Shown here piece after piece: positions 10,891-19,526 of a DNA stretch of 64,000 bases; position 1 is the stretch's first letter, and each line of letters starts with the position of its first letter. The DNA comes from Gemmatimonadota bacterium. Lineage in GTDB: Bacteria; Gemmatimonadota; Gemmatimonadetes; Longimicrobiales; Gaopeijiaceae. The notes under the pieces were generated by a model, which was not told the origin of the DNA, made no database searches, and worked only from the letters and a program-made list of their open reading frames with translations. The translations under genes and the position numbers were made by a program. The stretch lies in NCBI GenBank assembly GCA_030428885.1, contig JAUIEJ010000002.1, positions 188,501-252,500 on the forward strand. The letters run 5' to 3'.

Positions 10891-11466
10891 GTGTACGAGT
10901 CTGGAATCGCATCGGTCCAGGGCGTGTGGTGGAAACCGGCCCACCGAGCAGAGAAGGTGTGGATCGCCATCGCCTTCATCTGGTGCATGGTGTTGTTCGC
11001 CATGATGCCCCTCTGGCACCTGCGGGGCGGCCAGAATCCCACGGGCATCCGACACCGGGTGGAACCGGCCGATTTCCGGGAGCGCACCAACGAGTTCATC
11101 GCGGCCTATCAGGTCGGTGAGGACGCCGGGATGCCCATCGTGGAGCCGCCGCCGGGAAGCGACGTCTACCTCATCGGCATGATGTGGCAGTGGCGCCCGA
11201 TCCTGCGGTTGCAGGCCGGCGCCGAGTACACGCTCCACCTGTCCAGCGTGGACGTGAACCACGGGTTCAACCTCTACCCGTTCAACGTCAACTTCCAGGT
11301 CGTTCCGGGCTACGACTACGCCCTGAAGGTGACGCCCACCGAGGCGGGGGAGTTCCGCATCGTCTGCAACGAGTTCTGCGGGGTGGGCCACCACCTCATG
11401 GTGGGTCGCATCGAGGTGGTGCCCGCCGACGCCACCGCGGCCGCCGACGTGGGAGACGACCGATGA
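10891..11466 (+). CDS. heme-copper reductase subunit II with CuA site (ba3 type)
   Basis: The 191-residue product starts with GTG at 10891, with GGAGG at 10881-10885. It has one N-terminal transmembrane helix (about residues 23-42), then a cupredoxin domain. All CuA ligands are visible: His124, Cys159, Glu161, Cys163, His167 and Met170 (VCNEFCGVGHHLM). Short subunit II with a single helix is typical of B-type (ba3) oxidases and the CuA-type NO reductases that branch from them. CuA takes electrons from a periplasmic cytochrome c or copper protein. The stop overlaps the subunit I start by four bases. Confidence 0.95.
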   Translation: MYESGIASVQGVWWKPAHRAEKVWIAIAFIWCMVLFAMMPLWHLRGGQNPTGIRHRVEPADFRERTNEFIAAYQVGEDAGMPIVEPPPGSDVYLIGMMWQWRPILRLQAGAEYTLHLSSVDVNHGFNLYPFNVNFQVVPGYDYALKVTPTEAGEFRIVCNEFCGVGHHLMVGRIEVVPADATAAADVGDDR

Positions 11467-13235
11467 ACGCCCCCGACGCCGGCCCCGGCACCACCACGGA
11501 ATCGGCCACCGGTCGCATCGCCGGGCTCTTCCGGACCTGCCCCACCACGGGCCTCGCGGTCCATCGCAGCGCCGACCGCCTCATCAAGGCCCACGCGGTG
11601 GCGGCCACCGTGGCCCTCCTCGTGGGCGGCATCGCGGCCCTGCTCGTGCTGCTCACCCGTTGGCAGGCGATCCACCTGCTGGATCCGGTGTGGTTCTACA
11701 GGATCCTGACGGTGCACGGCATGAACATGCTCATCTTCTTCATCATCTTCTTCGAGATGGCGGTGTTGATGTTCGCCGGGCCCGTACTGCTCAATTCCAG
11801 GGTGCCGGCACCGAAGGTGGCATGGAGCGGGTTCGGCCTCATGGTGTTGGGGGCTCTGCTGGTCGAGTGGACCATGTGGACCGGCCAGGCCGACGTGCTC
11901 TTCACCAGCTACGTCCCGCTCCGGGCCACGCCCAACTTCTACCTGGGCATCATCCTCTTCGCCGTGGGGGCCCTGGTCACCACGGGCGTGTTCTTCGCCT
12001 CCCTCGTCGTGGCGAAACGGGAACGCACGTACGAGGGGTCGGTGCCCCTCGTGACGTTCGGAGCCATCACGGCGGGCATCATCGCCGTCATCACCCTGCT
12101 TCACGGTGCGGCCATCTACATTCCCACCTGGCTGTGGTCCATGGACCTCATGCCGGTGGACCCCCAGATCTACCGTCTGGTCTGGTGGGCACTGGGCCAC
12201 TCCTCCCAGCAGATCAACGTGGCCGCGATGGTGTCGATCTGGTATCTGCTCGCCACCCTGACCGTAGGGGGCGTGGTGGTGAACCAGAAGATCAGCCGCA
12301 CGGCCTTCGTGCTCTACATTCTTTTCATCTCCATGGCGTCGGCCCACCACCTGCTCGTCGACCCGGGCTTCGGGGCGGCGTGGAAGGTGTGGAACACCAG
12401 CTACTTCATGTACATGGCCGTGCTCGCCAGTATGCTGCACGGTTTCACCGTGCCCGCAGGAGTGGAGATGGGCATGCGCCTGCGGGGGTACACGCAGGGC
12501 TTCTTCGGCTGGCTGCGCCGGGCGCCCTGGGGCGACCCGGGCTTCAGTTCCCTGGTGTTCAGCGTGGTGGTGTTCGGGTTCGTGGGCGGGATCACAGGGG
12601 TGACGTTCGGCACCGAACAGATCAACATCATCGCCCACAACACGCTGCGGATCCCCGGACACTTCCACGCCACCGTGGTGAGCGGCACGGCCATGGCCTT
12701 CATGGGGGTCACCTACTACGTGATTCCCCTGATCTTCCGAAAGCAGATCGCGTTCTACCCCCTGGCGAAGATCCAGCCGTACCTCTTCAGCATCGGCATG
12801 CTGATCTTCAGCCTCGCCATGACCTTCGCCGGCACCTTCGGAATCCCGCGGCGCCACTGGGACATCTCGTTCTCCGGCGCTCCGTTCGACGTCCAGTATT
12901 CACCCGCCGTCGACATCATCATCGCGGTCATGGCCATCGGCGGCCTCATGGGCATCGTGGGTGGGGCGATCTACATCGTGGTCACCGTGTGGTCGGTGTT
13001 CTTCGGCAAACCCCTCCCAGCCGGCGAAGAGGCGAAGTACGCCCACAGCATCCCCCCGGGCATCATCAACCGCCCCTGGCTGGAGATTCCCGACACCGAC
13101 GAAGAGCCCGAGGCCCCGGGCAAACTCGGCCAGTTGCCCGGCACGGCCATTCTGGTGGGCATCTTCTTCGTGGCGTTCGTGACCTACTACTTCGCCAATT
13201 GGGCTCTGCTGTCGTTCGTCTGGGAGGTGGGCTGA
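11463..13235 (+). CDS. B-type heme-copper subunit I lacking the catalytic tyrosine; probable CuA-dependent NO reductase
   Basis: The 590-residue product is a twelve-helix-type membrane protein starting at the ATGA overlap (11463). Heme and metal ligands are present: His85 (helix II), His246 (helix VI), His295-His296 (helix VII) and His400/His402 (GHFHATV). In oxygen reductases helix VI reads GHPxVY, with a Tyr four residues after the His. Here it is GHSSQQ, so Gln250 stands in place of Tyr and there is no Pro. Loss of that Tyr is characteristic of NO reductases; several families derived from B-type oxidases keep a CuA subunit II. Next to nirK and a cytochrome c' gene, NO reduction is the best inference. 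An unusual oxidase remains possible. Confidence 0.9.
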   Translation: MNAPDAGPGTTTESATGRIAGLFRTCPTTGLAVHRSADRLIKAHAVAATVALLVGGIAALLVLLTRWQAIHLLDPVWFYRILTVHGMNMLIFFIIFFEMAVLMFAGPVLLNSRVPAPKVAWSGFGLMVLGALLVEWTMWTGQADVLFTSYVPLRATPNFYLGIILFAVGALVTTGVFFASLVVAKRERTYEGSVPLVTFGAITAGIIAVITLLHGAAIYIPTWLWSMDLMPVDPQIYRLVWWALGHSSQQINVAAMVSIWYLLATLTVGGVVVNQKISRTAFVLYILFISMASAHHLLVDPGFGAAWKVWNTSYFMYMAVLASMLHGFTVPAGVEMGMRLRGYTQGFFGWLRRAPWGDPGFSSLVFSVVVFGFVGGITGVTFGTEQINIIAHNTLRIPGHFHATVVSGTAMAFMGVTYYVIPLIFRKQIAFYPLAKIQPYLFSIGMLIFSLAMTFAGTFGIPRRHWDISFSGAPFDVQYSPAVDIIIAVMAIGGLMGIVGGAIYIVVTVWSVFFGKPLPAGEEAKYAHSIPPGIINRPWLEIPDTDEEPEAPGKLGQLPGTAILVGIFFVAFVTYYFANWALLSFVWEVG

Positions 13236-13236
13236 C

Positions 13237-14136
13237 GTGGGTGAAGGCCCCGCTCTCGACCGCGACGGTCGCCTGGCCCTCTGGACGCTGGGGGCCATCG
13301 GGTGCGTGACCCTGGCGTGGTGGCTGCTGGCCCTGGCCCCCGCGGCCGGCGAGCCCGAATGGCTCGGCCGAGCCCGGGAGGTCTGTTTCGACCTCGGGCC
13401 CGACGGGCTGCCCGGTGTGTCGGGATGGATGCTCCTCATTGGCCAGCCCCTGGGCATGGCCGCGTTCCTGGCTCTGGTCTGGCCCCGCCCCCTGGGCCGG
13501 GGTCTCGCCTGGATCGTCGATACGGGGCGGGGCCGGGTGCTCGGGTTGGTCGTCCTGGCGGCGGCGGTGGGCGGCCTGGCCGCCACGGGCCTCCGGGTGG
13601 CCCGGGTGGCCGAGGCCCGGGCGGCCCAGGTGCAGCTGCCTCCCGGCATGGCCGCCGCCGACCATCCGCGGCAGGACCGGCCTGCTCCGCCTCTGGGACT
13701 CGTGAACCACACGGGAACGGCCGTCGACTGGGCCGATCTCGTCGGGCGCCCCACCGTTGTGACCTTCGCCTTCGGCCACTGCGGCGACATCTGCCCCCTC
13801 GTGGTGGAAAACGCCCGCTCGGCCCGCGATGCCGTGTGGGGACCCGACAGCGCGGCCCTGGTCGTGGTGACCCTCGACCCGTGGCGCGATACCCCGGACC
13901 GACTGGCCGACCTGGCAACCCGGTGGCACCTGGGCCCGGGTGATCACATGCTCGGCGGCTCCATCGACGACGTCGAGGGGGTGCTCGACGCGTGGAACGT
14001 CGCCCGGGAGCGGGACCTGTCCACGGGCAACATCACCCATCCCCCCCTGGTCTACCTGGTCGACGCGGAGGGCACCATCGCGTTCGTGACTCTCTCGGGG
14101 CGGCCGACCCTCATCGAGCTCGCCGAGCGCATGTAG
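13237..14136 (+). CDS. SCO1/SenC-type copper chaperone with N-terminal membrane region
   Basis: The 299-residue product starts at GTG 13237, directly after subunit I. Three hydrophobic segments (about 17-35, 62-82 and 101-119) precede a thioredoxin-fold SCO domain. The copper site is HCGDIC with Cys182 and Cys186, and the third ligand is His268 (ITHPPLVYL). SCO proteins load copper into CuA of subunit II. Three helices before the domain is longer than the usual single anchor. Operon position fits maturation of the CuA enzyme upstream. Confidence 0.9.
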   Translation: MGEGPALDRDGRLALWTLGAIGCVTLAWWLLALAPAAGEPEWLGRAREVCFDLGPDGLPGVSGWMLLIGQPLGMAAFLALVWPRPLGRGLAWIVDTGRGRVLGLVVLAAAVGGLAATGLRVARVAEARAAQVQLPPGMAAADHPRQDRPAPPLGLVNHTGTAVDWADLVGRPTVVTFAFGHCGDICPLVVENARSARDAVWGPDSAALVVVTLDPWRDTPDRLADLATRWHLGPGDHMLGGSIDDVEGVLDAWNVARERDLSTGNITHPPLVYLVDAEGTIAFVTLSGRPTLIELAERM

Positions 14137-14139
14137 GCC

Positions 14140-14838
14140 GTGGCGACTCGGAGTTCGACGCGGGATCCACTGGCCGGCACGAACTGGAGTGCGCCGGCCA
14201 CCGTCCGCGGATTCGCCGCTTCCGCTCCCAACCCGGTCCTCGTGCGATTCGCCGAAAGGGAGACGGGTCGGGGAGGCCGGCGTGTTCTCGACATCGGGTG
14301 CGGCGCCGGTCGAAACGCGGTCCCCCTGGCCCTCGGCGGATGGTCCGTCCTGGGCATCGACCTGTCGTGGCCCATGCTCCGCGCGGCCTCGAAACGGGCG
14401 ATCGCTGCCGGTGTCTCGGACCGGACCACGTGGATGCTCGGTCCCCTGGACGGGCTGCCGGTGGCGGACCGGAGCGTCGATTTCGTCGTCGCCCACGGGA
14501 TCTGGAACCTGGCCCCTTCCGACGAGGTGTTCCGGCGGGCCGTGGCCGAGGCGGCGCGGGTCGCGCGCCCGGGGGCCGGGCTCTTCGTGTTCACCTTCTC
14601 CCGCGACACCCTTCCGCCCCGGGTCGCTCCCCTGCCGGGCGAGGAGTTCGTCTTCACGCAGTTCTCGGGCCGCCCCCAGGTCTTTCTCACCCGGGACCAG
14701 GTGCTGGCCGAGATGGCCCGGGTCGGCTTCCACCCCGATCCGTCCGTTCCCTGGACGGAATACAACCGCAGACCCGGGACGCTCCCCGGCGGAGGGGCGC
14801 CCGTGATCCACGAGGCCGCGTTCCGACTCGAGCGTTGA
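14140..14838 (+). CDS. class I SAM-dependent methyltransferase
   Basis: The 232-residue product starts at GTG 14140, three bases after the SCO stop. Motif I is LDIGCGAGRNAV (about 48-59), followed by the acidic loop GIDLSWPML and a post-motif region VADRSVDFVVAHG, as in ubiE/COQ5-like Methyltransf_11 proteins. The N-terminus (NW...ATVRGFAAS..NPVLVRFAER) is unspecific. The substrate is not predictable. It may be a passenger in the respiratory operon or modify a cofactor (inference). About 120 bases separate it from nirK, enough for a separate promoter. Confidence 0.85.
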   Translation: MATRSSTRDPLAGTNWSAPATVRGFAASAPNPVLVRFAERETGRGGRRVLDIGCGAGRNAVPLALGGWSVLGIDLSWPMLRAASKRAIAAGVSDRTTWMLGPLDGLPVADRSVDFVVAHGIWNLAPSDEVFRRAVAEAARVARPGAGLFVFTFSRDTLPPRVAPLPGEEFVFTQFSGRPQVFLTRDQVLAEMARVGFHPDPSVPWTEYNRRPGTLPGGGAPVIHEAAFRLER

Positions 14839-14941
14839 TGGGCGGGCGTACCGACCCCGTCCGGGTTTGTCCGGACGACGACGCGGGTTATTCCCCACAA
14901 CCCGATCCTCCCGCACCCGACGGAAGCGAGCGTCCCCGTTG

Positions 14942-14965
14942 AATTAGGATATCCGTGTCCGAATT
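14942..14965 (+). promoter_or_regulatory. imperfect inverted repeat upstream of nirK
   Basis: AATTAGGATA (14942-14951) and TGTCCGAATT (14956-14965) are inverted copies matching at 8 of 10 positions around TCCG. The element stands out as AT-rich in GC-rich DNA and ends 31 bases before the nirK ATG, a place suited to an operator. The regulator is unknown; an NO-sensing repressor would be logical, but the sequence matches no consensus I can name. Confidence 0.4.
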
Positions 14966-14996
14966 AAGTCCGACCCCCTCCGACACAGACTGCACC

Positions 14997-16058
14997 ATGA
15001 AGAACACGACCTTCTTCGGCATCACCGGCGCGGCCCTGGCCATCGTCCTCTTCGCCCTCCTGGGCCTCACGCGCACGACCTCCACCGGTCTCCCCTCGAT
15101 CCCGGTCCCCGAACTCCCCGAACTGCGCGGCGAGCAGACCGCGGTCCTCACCGCCGCCCCCCTCGTGCCCCCGGCCATCGACCGCGACTACGCGACCCGC
15201 GTGAAGGTCGAGCTCGAGACGGTGGAAGTGACGAAGCGCCTCGCCGACGGCGTGGAATACACCTTCTGGACCTTCGGCGGCAGCGTGCCGGGCAGCTTCA
15301 TCCGCGTCCGGGAGGGCGACGAGGTGGAGTTCACCCTGAAGAACCACCCCACCAGCATGGCCGCCCACAACATCGACCTCCACGCGGTCACCGGCCCCGG
15401 CGGCGGAGCCAAGTCGACCTTCGTGGGCCCGAACCAGGAAAAGACGTTCAGCTTCCGGGCCCTGAACCCCGGTCTGTACGTCTACCACTGCGCGGTGGCG
15501 CCCGTGGGCATGCACATCGCCAACGGCATGTACGGCCTGATCCTGGTCGAGCCGAAGGAAGGACTGCCCGAGGTGGACCGAGAGTTCTACGTGATGCAGG
15601 GCGAGTTCTACACCGAGGGTCGCCACGGCGAGAAGGGGCACCAGCCCTTCAACTACGACAAGGCGGTGGCCGAGAACCCCGACTACGTGGTGTTCAACGG
15701 CTCCGTGGGATCGCTGGTGGGCGACAACGCGCTCCAGGCCCACGTGGGCGAGCGGATCCGCCTCTTCGTGGGCAACGGCGGTCCGAACCTCGTGTCGAGC
15801 TTCCACGTGATCGGCGAGATCTTCGACAACGTGTATCCCGAGGGCGGCACCACGGTAAACCACAACGTGCAGACCACCGTGATCCCCGCCGGCGGCGCCG
15901 CCGTCACCGAGTTCCGGGCCGACGTGCCCGGTGAACTGATCATGGTCGACCACGCCATCTTCCGCGCCTTCGACAAGGGCGCCCTGGGCATGATCGACGT
16001 CATGGGTCCCGAGATGCCCGTGATCTTCGACGGCGACGCCGCCGCCGGCGGCCACTGA
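14997..16058 (+). CDS. nirK: copper-containing nitrite reductase (NO-forming), AniA-like class
   Basis: NirK reduces nitrite to NO in the periplasm. The 353-residue product has an N-terminal signal anchor (about 4-24) and two cupredoxin domains. Copper ligands are all visible: type 1 His124, Cys165, His173 and Met178 ([18 protein letters not shown]); type 2 His129, His164 and His319, with catalytic Asp127 and His270 (SSFHVIGE). The [10 protein letters not shown] loop is that of the Neisseria AniA-type class. I prefer ATG 14997; a GTG at 14955 lies inside a possible operator. Nirk is followed by a NirV-like gene and a second SCO. The NO it makes would be removed by the CuA reductase just upstream. 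Confidence 0.97.
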   Translation: MKNTTFFGITGAALAIVLFALLGLTRTTSTGLPSIPVPELPELRGEQTAVLTAAPLVPPAIDRDYATRVKVELETVEVTKRLADGVEYTFWTFGGSVPGSFIRVREGDEVEFTLKNHPTSMAAHNIDLHAVTGPGGGAKSTFVGPNQEKTFSFRALNPGLYVYHCAVAPVGMHIANGMYGLILVEPKEGLPEVDREFYVMQGEFYTEGRHGEKGHQPFNYDKAVAENPDYVVFNGSVGSLVGDNALQAHVGERIRLFVGNGGPNLVSSFHVIGEIFDNVYPEGGTTVNHNVQTTVIPAGGAAVTEFRADVPGELIMVDHAIFRAFDKGALGMIDVMGPEMPVIFDGDAAAGGH

Positions 16059-16071
16059 GCCGCGCCCGACC

Positions 16072-16857
16072 ATGCTTCGCCTCGCCTCCTCGCTCCCGCT
16101 GGTCCTCCTCCTGGCTTCGACCCCGGCGGTCGGGGCCCAGGAGGGGGACTCCCGGCAGGCGGCGGCCGTCGCCGTCCCGGCCGGGAGCTACCGCCCGCTT
16201 CTGGTGACGGGCGACGGTGCGGTTTCGGTGGAGCCCTTCCGTCTCGATGCCATGGCCGTGACCCGGGGCGACTTCCTGGCCTTCGTGGCAGCCCACCCGG
16301 AGTGGCGTCGGAACACGGCCCCGGAGCTGTTCGTGGACGAGGGGTACCTGGCGGGGTGGCCCTCGGATCTCGACGCCGGCGAGGGACTGGACCGGCCCGT
16401 CACCGAGGTGTCGTGGTTCGCGGCCCGGGCCTTCTGCGCCGCCCACGGCGGCCGACTGCCCACCACGGACGAATGGGAGTACGCGGCCTCCCTGCCCGAG
16501 CCCGGGTGGGACCCCGCCGATCGCCCCGCCCTCCACGCCCGGTTCCTGGCCCTGCATCAACAGCGGCCGGGGCCCGACGCTCTTCCAGCCGTAGGGCGCA
16601 CGGTACGCAACCAGCTGGGCGTGTGGGACCTCCACGGCGTGATCCACGAATGGACCGCCGACTTCAACAACCAGATGCTCACCGGCGCCGGCCGCGACGA
16701 TCGGGGCCTGGACCGGGAGCTGTTCTGCGCGGCGGGATCGGTGGGTGTGCCCGACCCCTCCGACTACGCCGGCTTCCTGCGCTCCGCTCACCGGGCCAGC
16801 CTCGACGGCTCCCGGGGCGGGCTCCTCCTCGGCTTCCGCTGCGCCTACCCGACCTGA
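16072..16857 (+). CDS. NirV-like formylglycine-generating-enzyme-fold protein
   Basis: The 261-residue exported protein has a signal peptide (residues 1-22, ending VGAQ). An FGE-sulfatase fold follows, with VPAGSY, VTRGDFLAF, PVTEVSWFAARAFCAAHGGRLPT, DEWEYAA and a C-terminal GFRCAYPT. NirV proteins of this fold sit behind nirK in many denitrifiers; their role is not established. It starts 13 bases after nirK. The Cys pair of true sulfatase-activating enzymes is not evident. Assignment as NirV rests on fold plus position. Confidence 0.85.
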   Translation: MLRLASSLPLVLLLASTPAVGAQEGDSRQAAAVAVPAGSYRPLLVTGDGAVSVEPFRLDAMAVTRGDFLAFVAAHPEWRRNTAPELFVDEGYLAGWPSDLDAGEGLDRPVTEVSWFAARAFCAAHGGRLPTTDEWEYAASLPEPGWDPADRPALHARFLALHQQRPGPDALPAVGRTVRNQLGVWDLHGVIHEWTADFNNQMLTGAGRDDRGLDRELFCAAGSVGVPDPSDYAGFLRSAHRASLDGSRGGLLLGFRCAYPT

Positions 16858-16862
16858 CTGCC

Positions 16863-17516
16863 ATGCGACTCCCTCCCCTCCCCTCGTTCGCTGCCGTGCT
16901 CCTGATCCTGGCCGGGTGCGCGCCCACCCCCGCTCCCGTGGCCGACGCCTCGATGTCGACCGCGACCCACGACCACGCCGCCGGCCACGCCGATCACGCC
17001 GGCATGCCGGTGATGGCGGCGCCCGGCCCCACGACCACCGCGTCGGTCTATCAGCTGCCGGGTGACTGGCGCGATCAGAACGACGAGTTCCGGCCCTTGT
17101 CGAGCCTGGCGGGGCGCCCACAGGTCGTGGCGTTCGTCTACACCCATTGCAGCTTCGCCTGCCCCCGGATCGTGGCTCGAATGAAGGAGATCGAGGGGCG
17201 GGCGGCGGGATCCGATGTGGGACTGGTCCTCGTCTCCATCGACCCGGAGCGCGACACGCCGGAGCGCCTCGCGACCTACGCCGCGTCGACGCGCTTGAAT
17301 CCCGAGCGCTGGACGCTCCTCAACGGGTCGGACGACCAGATCCTCGAGCTGGCGGTCCTCCTGGGGGTCCAGTACCGGGCCGCGGGCGACGGCGAGTTTG
17401 CCCACACCAACGCGCTGATCCTGTTGGACGAGAACGGCGCGCCCACGTTCCGCCTCGACGGCCTGGACGCCGACGTGGGGCCCATCGTGGACCGGGTGGC
17501 ACTCCGATCTCCATGA
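16863..17516 (+). CDS. SCO-type copper chaperone, lipoprotein
   Basis: The 217-residue product begins with a lipoprotein signal (lipobox LAGC, Cys19), then a His-rich spacer ([13 protein letters not shown]) that could bind copper, and a SCO domain. The copper site is CSFAC, Cys96 and Cys100, with His181 in FAHTN. It lies five bases after the NirV-like gene. This is the second SCO of the block; by position it may serve NirK maturation rather than CuA (inference). Confidence 0.92.
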   Translation: MRLPPLPSFAAVLLILAGCAPTPAPVADASMSTATHDHAAGHADHAGMPVMAAPGPTTTASVYQLPGDWRDQNDEFRPLSSLAGRPQVVAFVYTHCSFACPRIVARMKEIEGRAAGSDVGLVLVSIDPERDTPERLATYAASTRLNPERWTLLNGSDDQILELAVLLGVQYRAAGDGEFAHTNALILLDENGAPTFRLDGLDADVGPIVDRVALRSP

Positions 17517-17683
17517 CGCATGTGACGACGTCGTCGGATGAGGTGGTCTGTCCCACCATCATCCAGGGAGGGATGGGCGTCGGCGTCTCCGACTGGAGTC
17601 TGGCGCGCAGCGTGGCCATGGCCGGCCAACTCGGCGTGGTTTCGGCGACGGCCCTGGACTCGCTGCTCGTCCGCCGCCTGTAG
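17513..17683 (+). pseudogene. 5' remnant of a nitronate monooxygenase/FabD-like gene
   Basis: An ATG at 17513 (ATGA overlap with the SCO stop) opens only 56 codons. The protein reads like the conserved N-terminus of nitronate monooxygenase-type TIM barrels: [42 protein letters not shown]. Full members have 300-450 residues. The reading ends at TAG, where such proteins usually continue with Gln-Asp-Gly; the next codons do read GAC GGC, so CAG to TAG is plausible. About 16 bases later an unrelated gene on the other strand ends, so the rest is gone, not merely interrupted. Confidence 0.65.
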
Positions 17684-17699
17684 GACGGCGTGCGCCAGT

Positions 17700-18203
17700 C
17701 TACCGAAGCCCCGCGCGAATCCGCGCACGAAACGCGACGTGGCAGGCGACACATCCCTCCACGAGATCGGCCCGGGTCGTCAGGACCCCCTCCAGGTCCC
17801 CCACAGTCGCGAGCTCCCCGATACGCACCGCTAGATCGTGGACGCGGGTGTCGTGTTGCTTGAACGCACCCATATCCGGCCCGAGCACTCCGGCGATGGC
17901 CTGGGCCTCAGCGGGGGGGACCATCGGGTGATCCGCGATGGCGGTCGCCCGTGTGACGAGGGCATCGAAATCCTCTCTCCAGAGCGCACTCTCGAGTCCG
18001 GCCATGTCACCCTGCAGTCCGGCCATGATCGAGAACAGCCCGGGCAGCGTCGCCCGGATCGGGGACGCCTCCTCGACCGCGGCTCCCTCGTCTCGTGGAT
18101 CCGCCGCAGCGGGCTCGCCGCTCGAATCGGGCGAAGCGCACCCCACCGCTCCACCGATCAGCAGCGCGCATGCAACAGAACGGAATCCGTGCGATCGAAT
18201 CAT
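17700..18203 (-). CDS. cytochrome c'-like lipoprotein, one C-terminal heme c
   Basis: The 167-residue product has a lipoprotein signal (GGAVGCAS, Cys22), an acidic linker, then a helical domain ending in CVACHVAFRARIR (Cys151, Cys154, His155). A single CxxCH about 15 residues from the C-terminus after a four-helix bundle is the cytochrome c' layout; these proteins bind NO at the distal heme face. I chose ATG 18203, which is followed directly by the signal. It lies tail-to-tail with the nirK group. A role in NO buffering is inference. Confidence 0.82.
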   Translation of the reverse strand: MIRSHGFRSVACALLIGGAVGCASPDSSGEPAAADPRDEGAAVEEASPIRATLPGLFSIMAGLQGDMAGLESALWREDFDALVTRATAIADHPMVPPAEAQAIAGVLGPDMGAFKQHDTRVHDLAVRIGELATVGDLEGVLTTRADLVEGCVACHVAFRARIRAGLR

Positions 18204-18381
18204 ATCCACCTCGCGGTTCGGCCGACTCCATGGTCTCGGTTCCTCACCATGGTCAGACTCAGGATCGACCTGGTGGCGAACCAGGCGAGTCCCGTGGCGG
18301 CCAGCCAGACCGACCATAGCGTCTCAGGAAGGGGAACACCACCAGCACGACGAGTGCGATCAACAGGTCCCGCTCGATCAC
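18200..18381 (-). pseudogene. possible frameshifted small two-helix membrane protein
   Basis: From a GTG at 18381 one frame gives a hydrophobic helix (IERDLLIALVVLVVFPFL). After about 57 bases a different frame continues with a second helix (TLWSVWLAATGLAWFATRSI) and runs to a TGA that overlaps the cytochrome c' ATG (ATGA). Neither frame alone makes sense: the first ends after 41 residues and the second has no start. A one-base indel, a sequencing error or true decay would all explain this. Confidence 0.35.
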
Positions 18382-18423
18382 CCGTCGGACGCCATCGGGC
18401 GGAACGCCCCGCTAACTCCGGCG

Positions 18424-18780
18424 TCAGCGATCTCCAAGGGTCCGTTCCAGACGCTCTGCGAGTACGACCGCCTGGTTGTGTTCGGTATCCCTGGCCCCGT
18501 ACACGAGGGTGAGGGTTCCCGCTTCAGCCTTCTGCCGCAGGAAGACGAGATCGTCCTCCCGCGCGTCGAGTTCGTCCTCGTACCGCCGACGGAACTCCAC
18601 CCACTTCTCAGGATCGTGATCGAACCACGTCCGCAGCTCGTCGCTGGGAGCCACTTCCCTCATCCATCGGTCCAGGGCCGCGTACTCCTTGCTCACACCC
18701 CGGGGCCACAACCGGTCCACGAGCACACGGCACCCGTCCTCGGCCGCAGATTCGTCGTACGCGCGCTTCAAACGGATCAT
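18424..18780 (-). CDS. DUF488 family protein (YeaO-like)
   Basis: The 118-residue cytoplasmic protein from ATG 18780 shows the family signature: RLKRAYDE, VLVDRLWPRGVSKE, LDRWMREVAPSDELRTWFDHDPEKW and TLVYGARDTEHNQA. Function of DUF488 is not established. A longer frame upstream has no ribosome site, while GGAG lies 9-12 bases before this ATG. It follows the MOSC gene on the same strand by 35 bases. Confidence 0.88.
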   Translation of the reverse strand: MIRLKRAYDESAAEDGCRVLVDRLWPRGVSKEYAALDRWMREVAPSDELRTWFDHDPEKWVEFRRRYEDELDAREDDLVFLRQKAEAGTLTLVYGARDTEHNQAVVLAERLERTLGDR

Positions 18781-18815
18781 TCTCTCTGCTCCGGCCTGTC
18801 CGTTCCGCGTCGGAC

Positions 18816-19526
18816 TCATGGCCCGCGGGTACGGAGCGTGGTATCCACGTCGGTGCCGGCGGCCCGGAGCCGCAGTGTGCGCTTCCAACTCGTCGACAGT
18901 GCCGGCAGTTCCGCCAGTTCCAGGGCCGCATCGGACGCGCCGCGGTGCCGGAACATCACGCGGGCGGCCTCAGCCACCGACCACCGGGGGTGAGGGCGCG
19001 ACTCGAGCACCAATTCGACGCCCGCCCGGATCTCACCTTCGTCGAGGACCCGGAAATACCACCCGGTGCGGAGGCTGTCCTGCACTCGAACCACCATGTC
19101 GGGCACCCCCAGCCGACGCGCGAGTTTCCAACACGGCTGACGCGGTTGCGACACCTGGAACGTGACCGTGCCGGCCGTCCAGACGTCGCCGATTGCCACG
19201 TCCCGCTCGGTGAGGCCGGCGACGGTGAGGTTCTCACCGAATGCTCCCGCGGGAAGGTCGACGCCGGGGAGTTCCCGCTTCCACGCCGGATCGTGCAGGG
19301 CTGCGTAGGCGAGCACCGCCTTGTCCGGGCCGCCGTGGTGCTTCAGGTCGGCTTGCCGATCCCCCTCGATGTTGGTGCGGCCCACCCATCGGCGGCCCTC
19401 GACCCTCTCTTTCACGATGGCGCTGATCCAGGGCCGATGGTCGGGGTCTTCGGCGTCGGCGGCGCCAAAGGATCGAGGTCGACCTACCTGAATGGAACGG
19501 ATGAACGGTGGAAGGCGACGACTCAT
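18816..19526 (-). CDS. MOSC domain protein (YiiM-like)
   Basis: The 236-residue product contains the MOSC domain: GRTNIEGDRQADLKHHGGPDKAVLAYA (spanning about 49-75), GAFGENLTVAGL, IGDVW and the conserved Cys in SQPRQPCWKLARRLG. MOSC proteins bind or transfer sulfur, for example to the molybdenum cofactor; YiiM-type members act on N-hydroxylated compounds. The C-terminal extension has LxxRPHPRWSVAEA. ATG 19526 overlaps the MFS stop (ATGA), so the pair is translationally coupled. Confidence 0.9.
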   Translation of the reverse strand: MSRRLPPFIRSIQVGRPRSFGAADAEDPDHRPWISAIVKERVEGRRWVGRTNIEGDRQADLKHHGGPDKAVLAYAALHDPAWKRELPGVDLPAGAFGENLTVAGLTERDVAIGDVWTAGTVTFQVSQPRQPCWKLARRLGVPDMVVRVQDSLRTGWYFRVLDEGEIRAGVELVLESRPHPRWSVAEAARVMFRHRGASDAALELAELPALSTSWKRTLRLRAAGTDVDTTLRTRGP

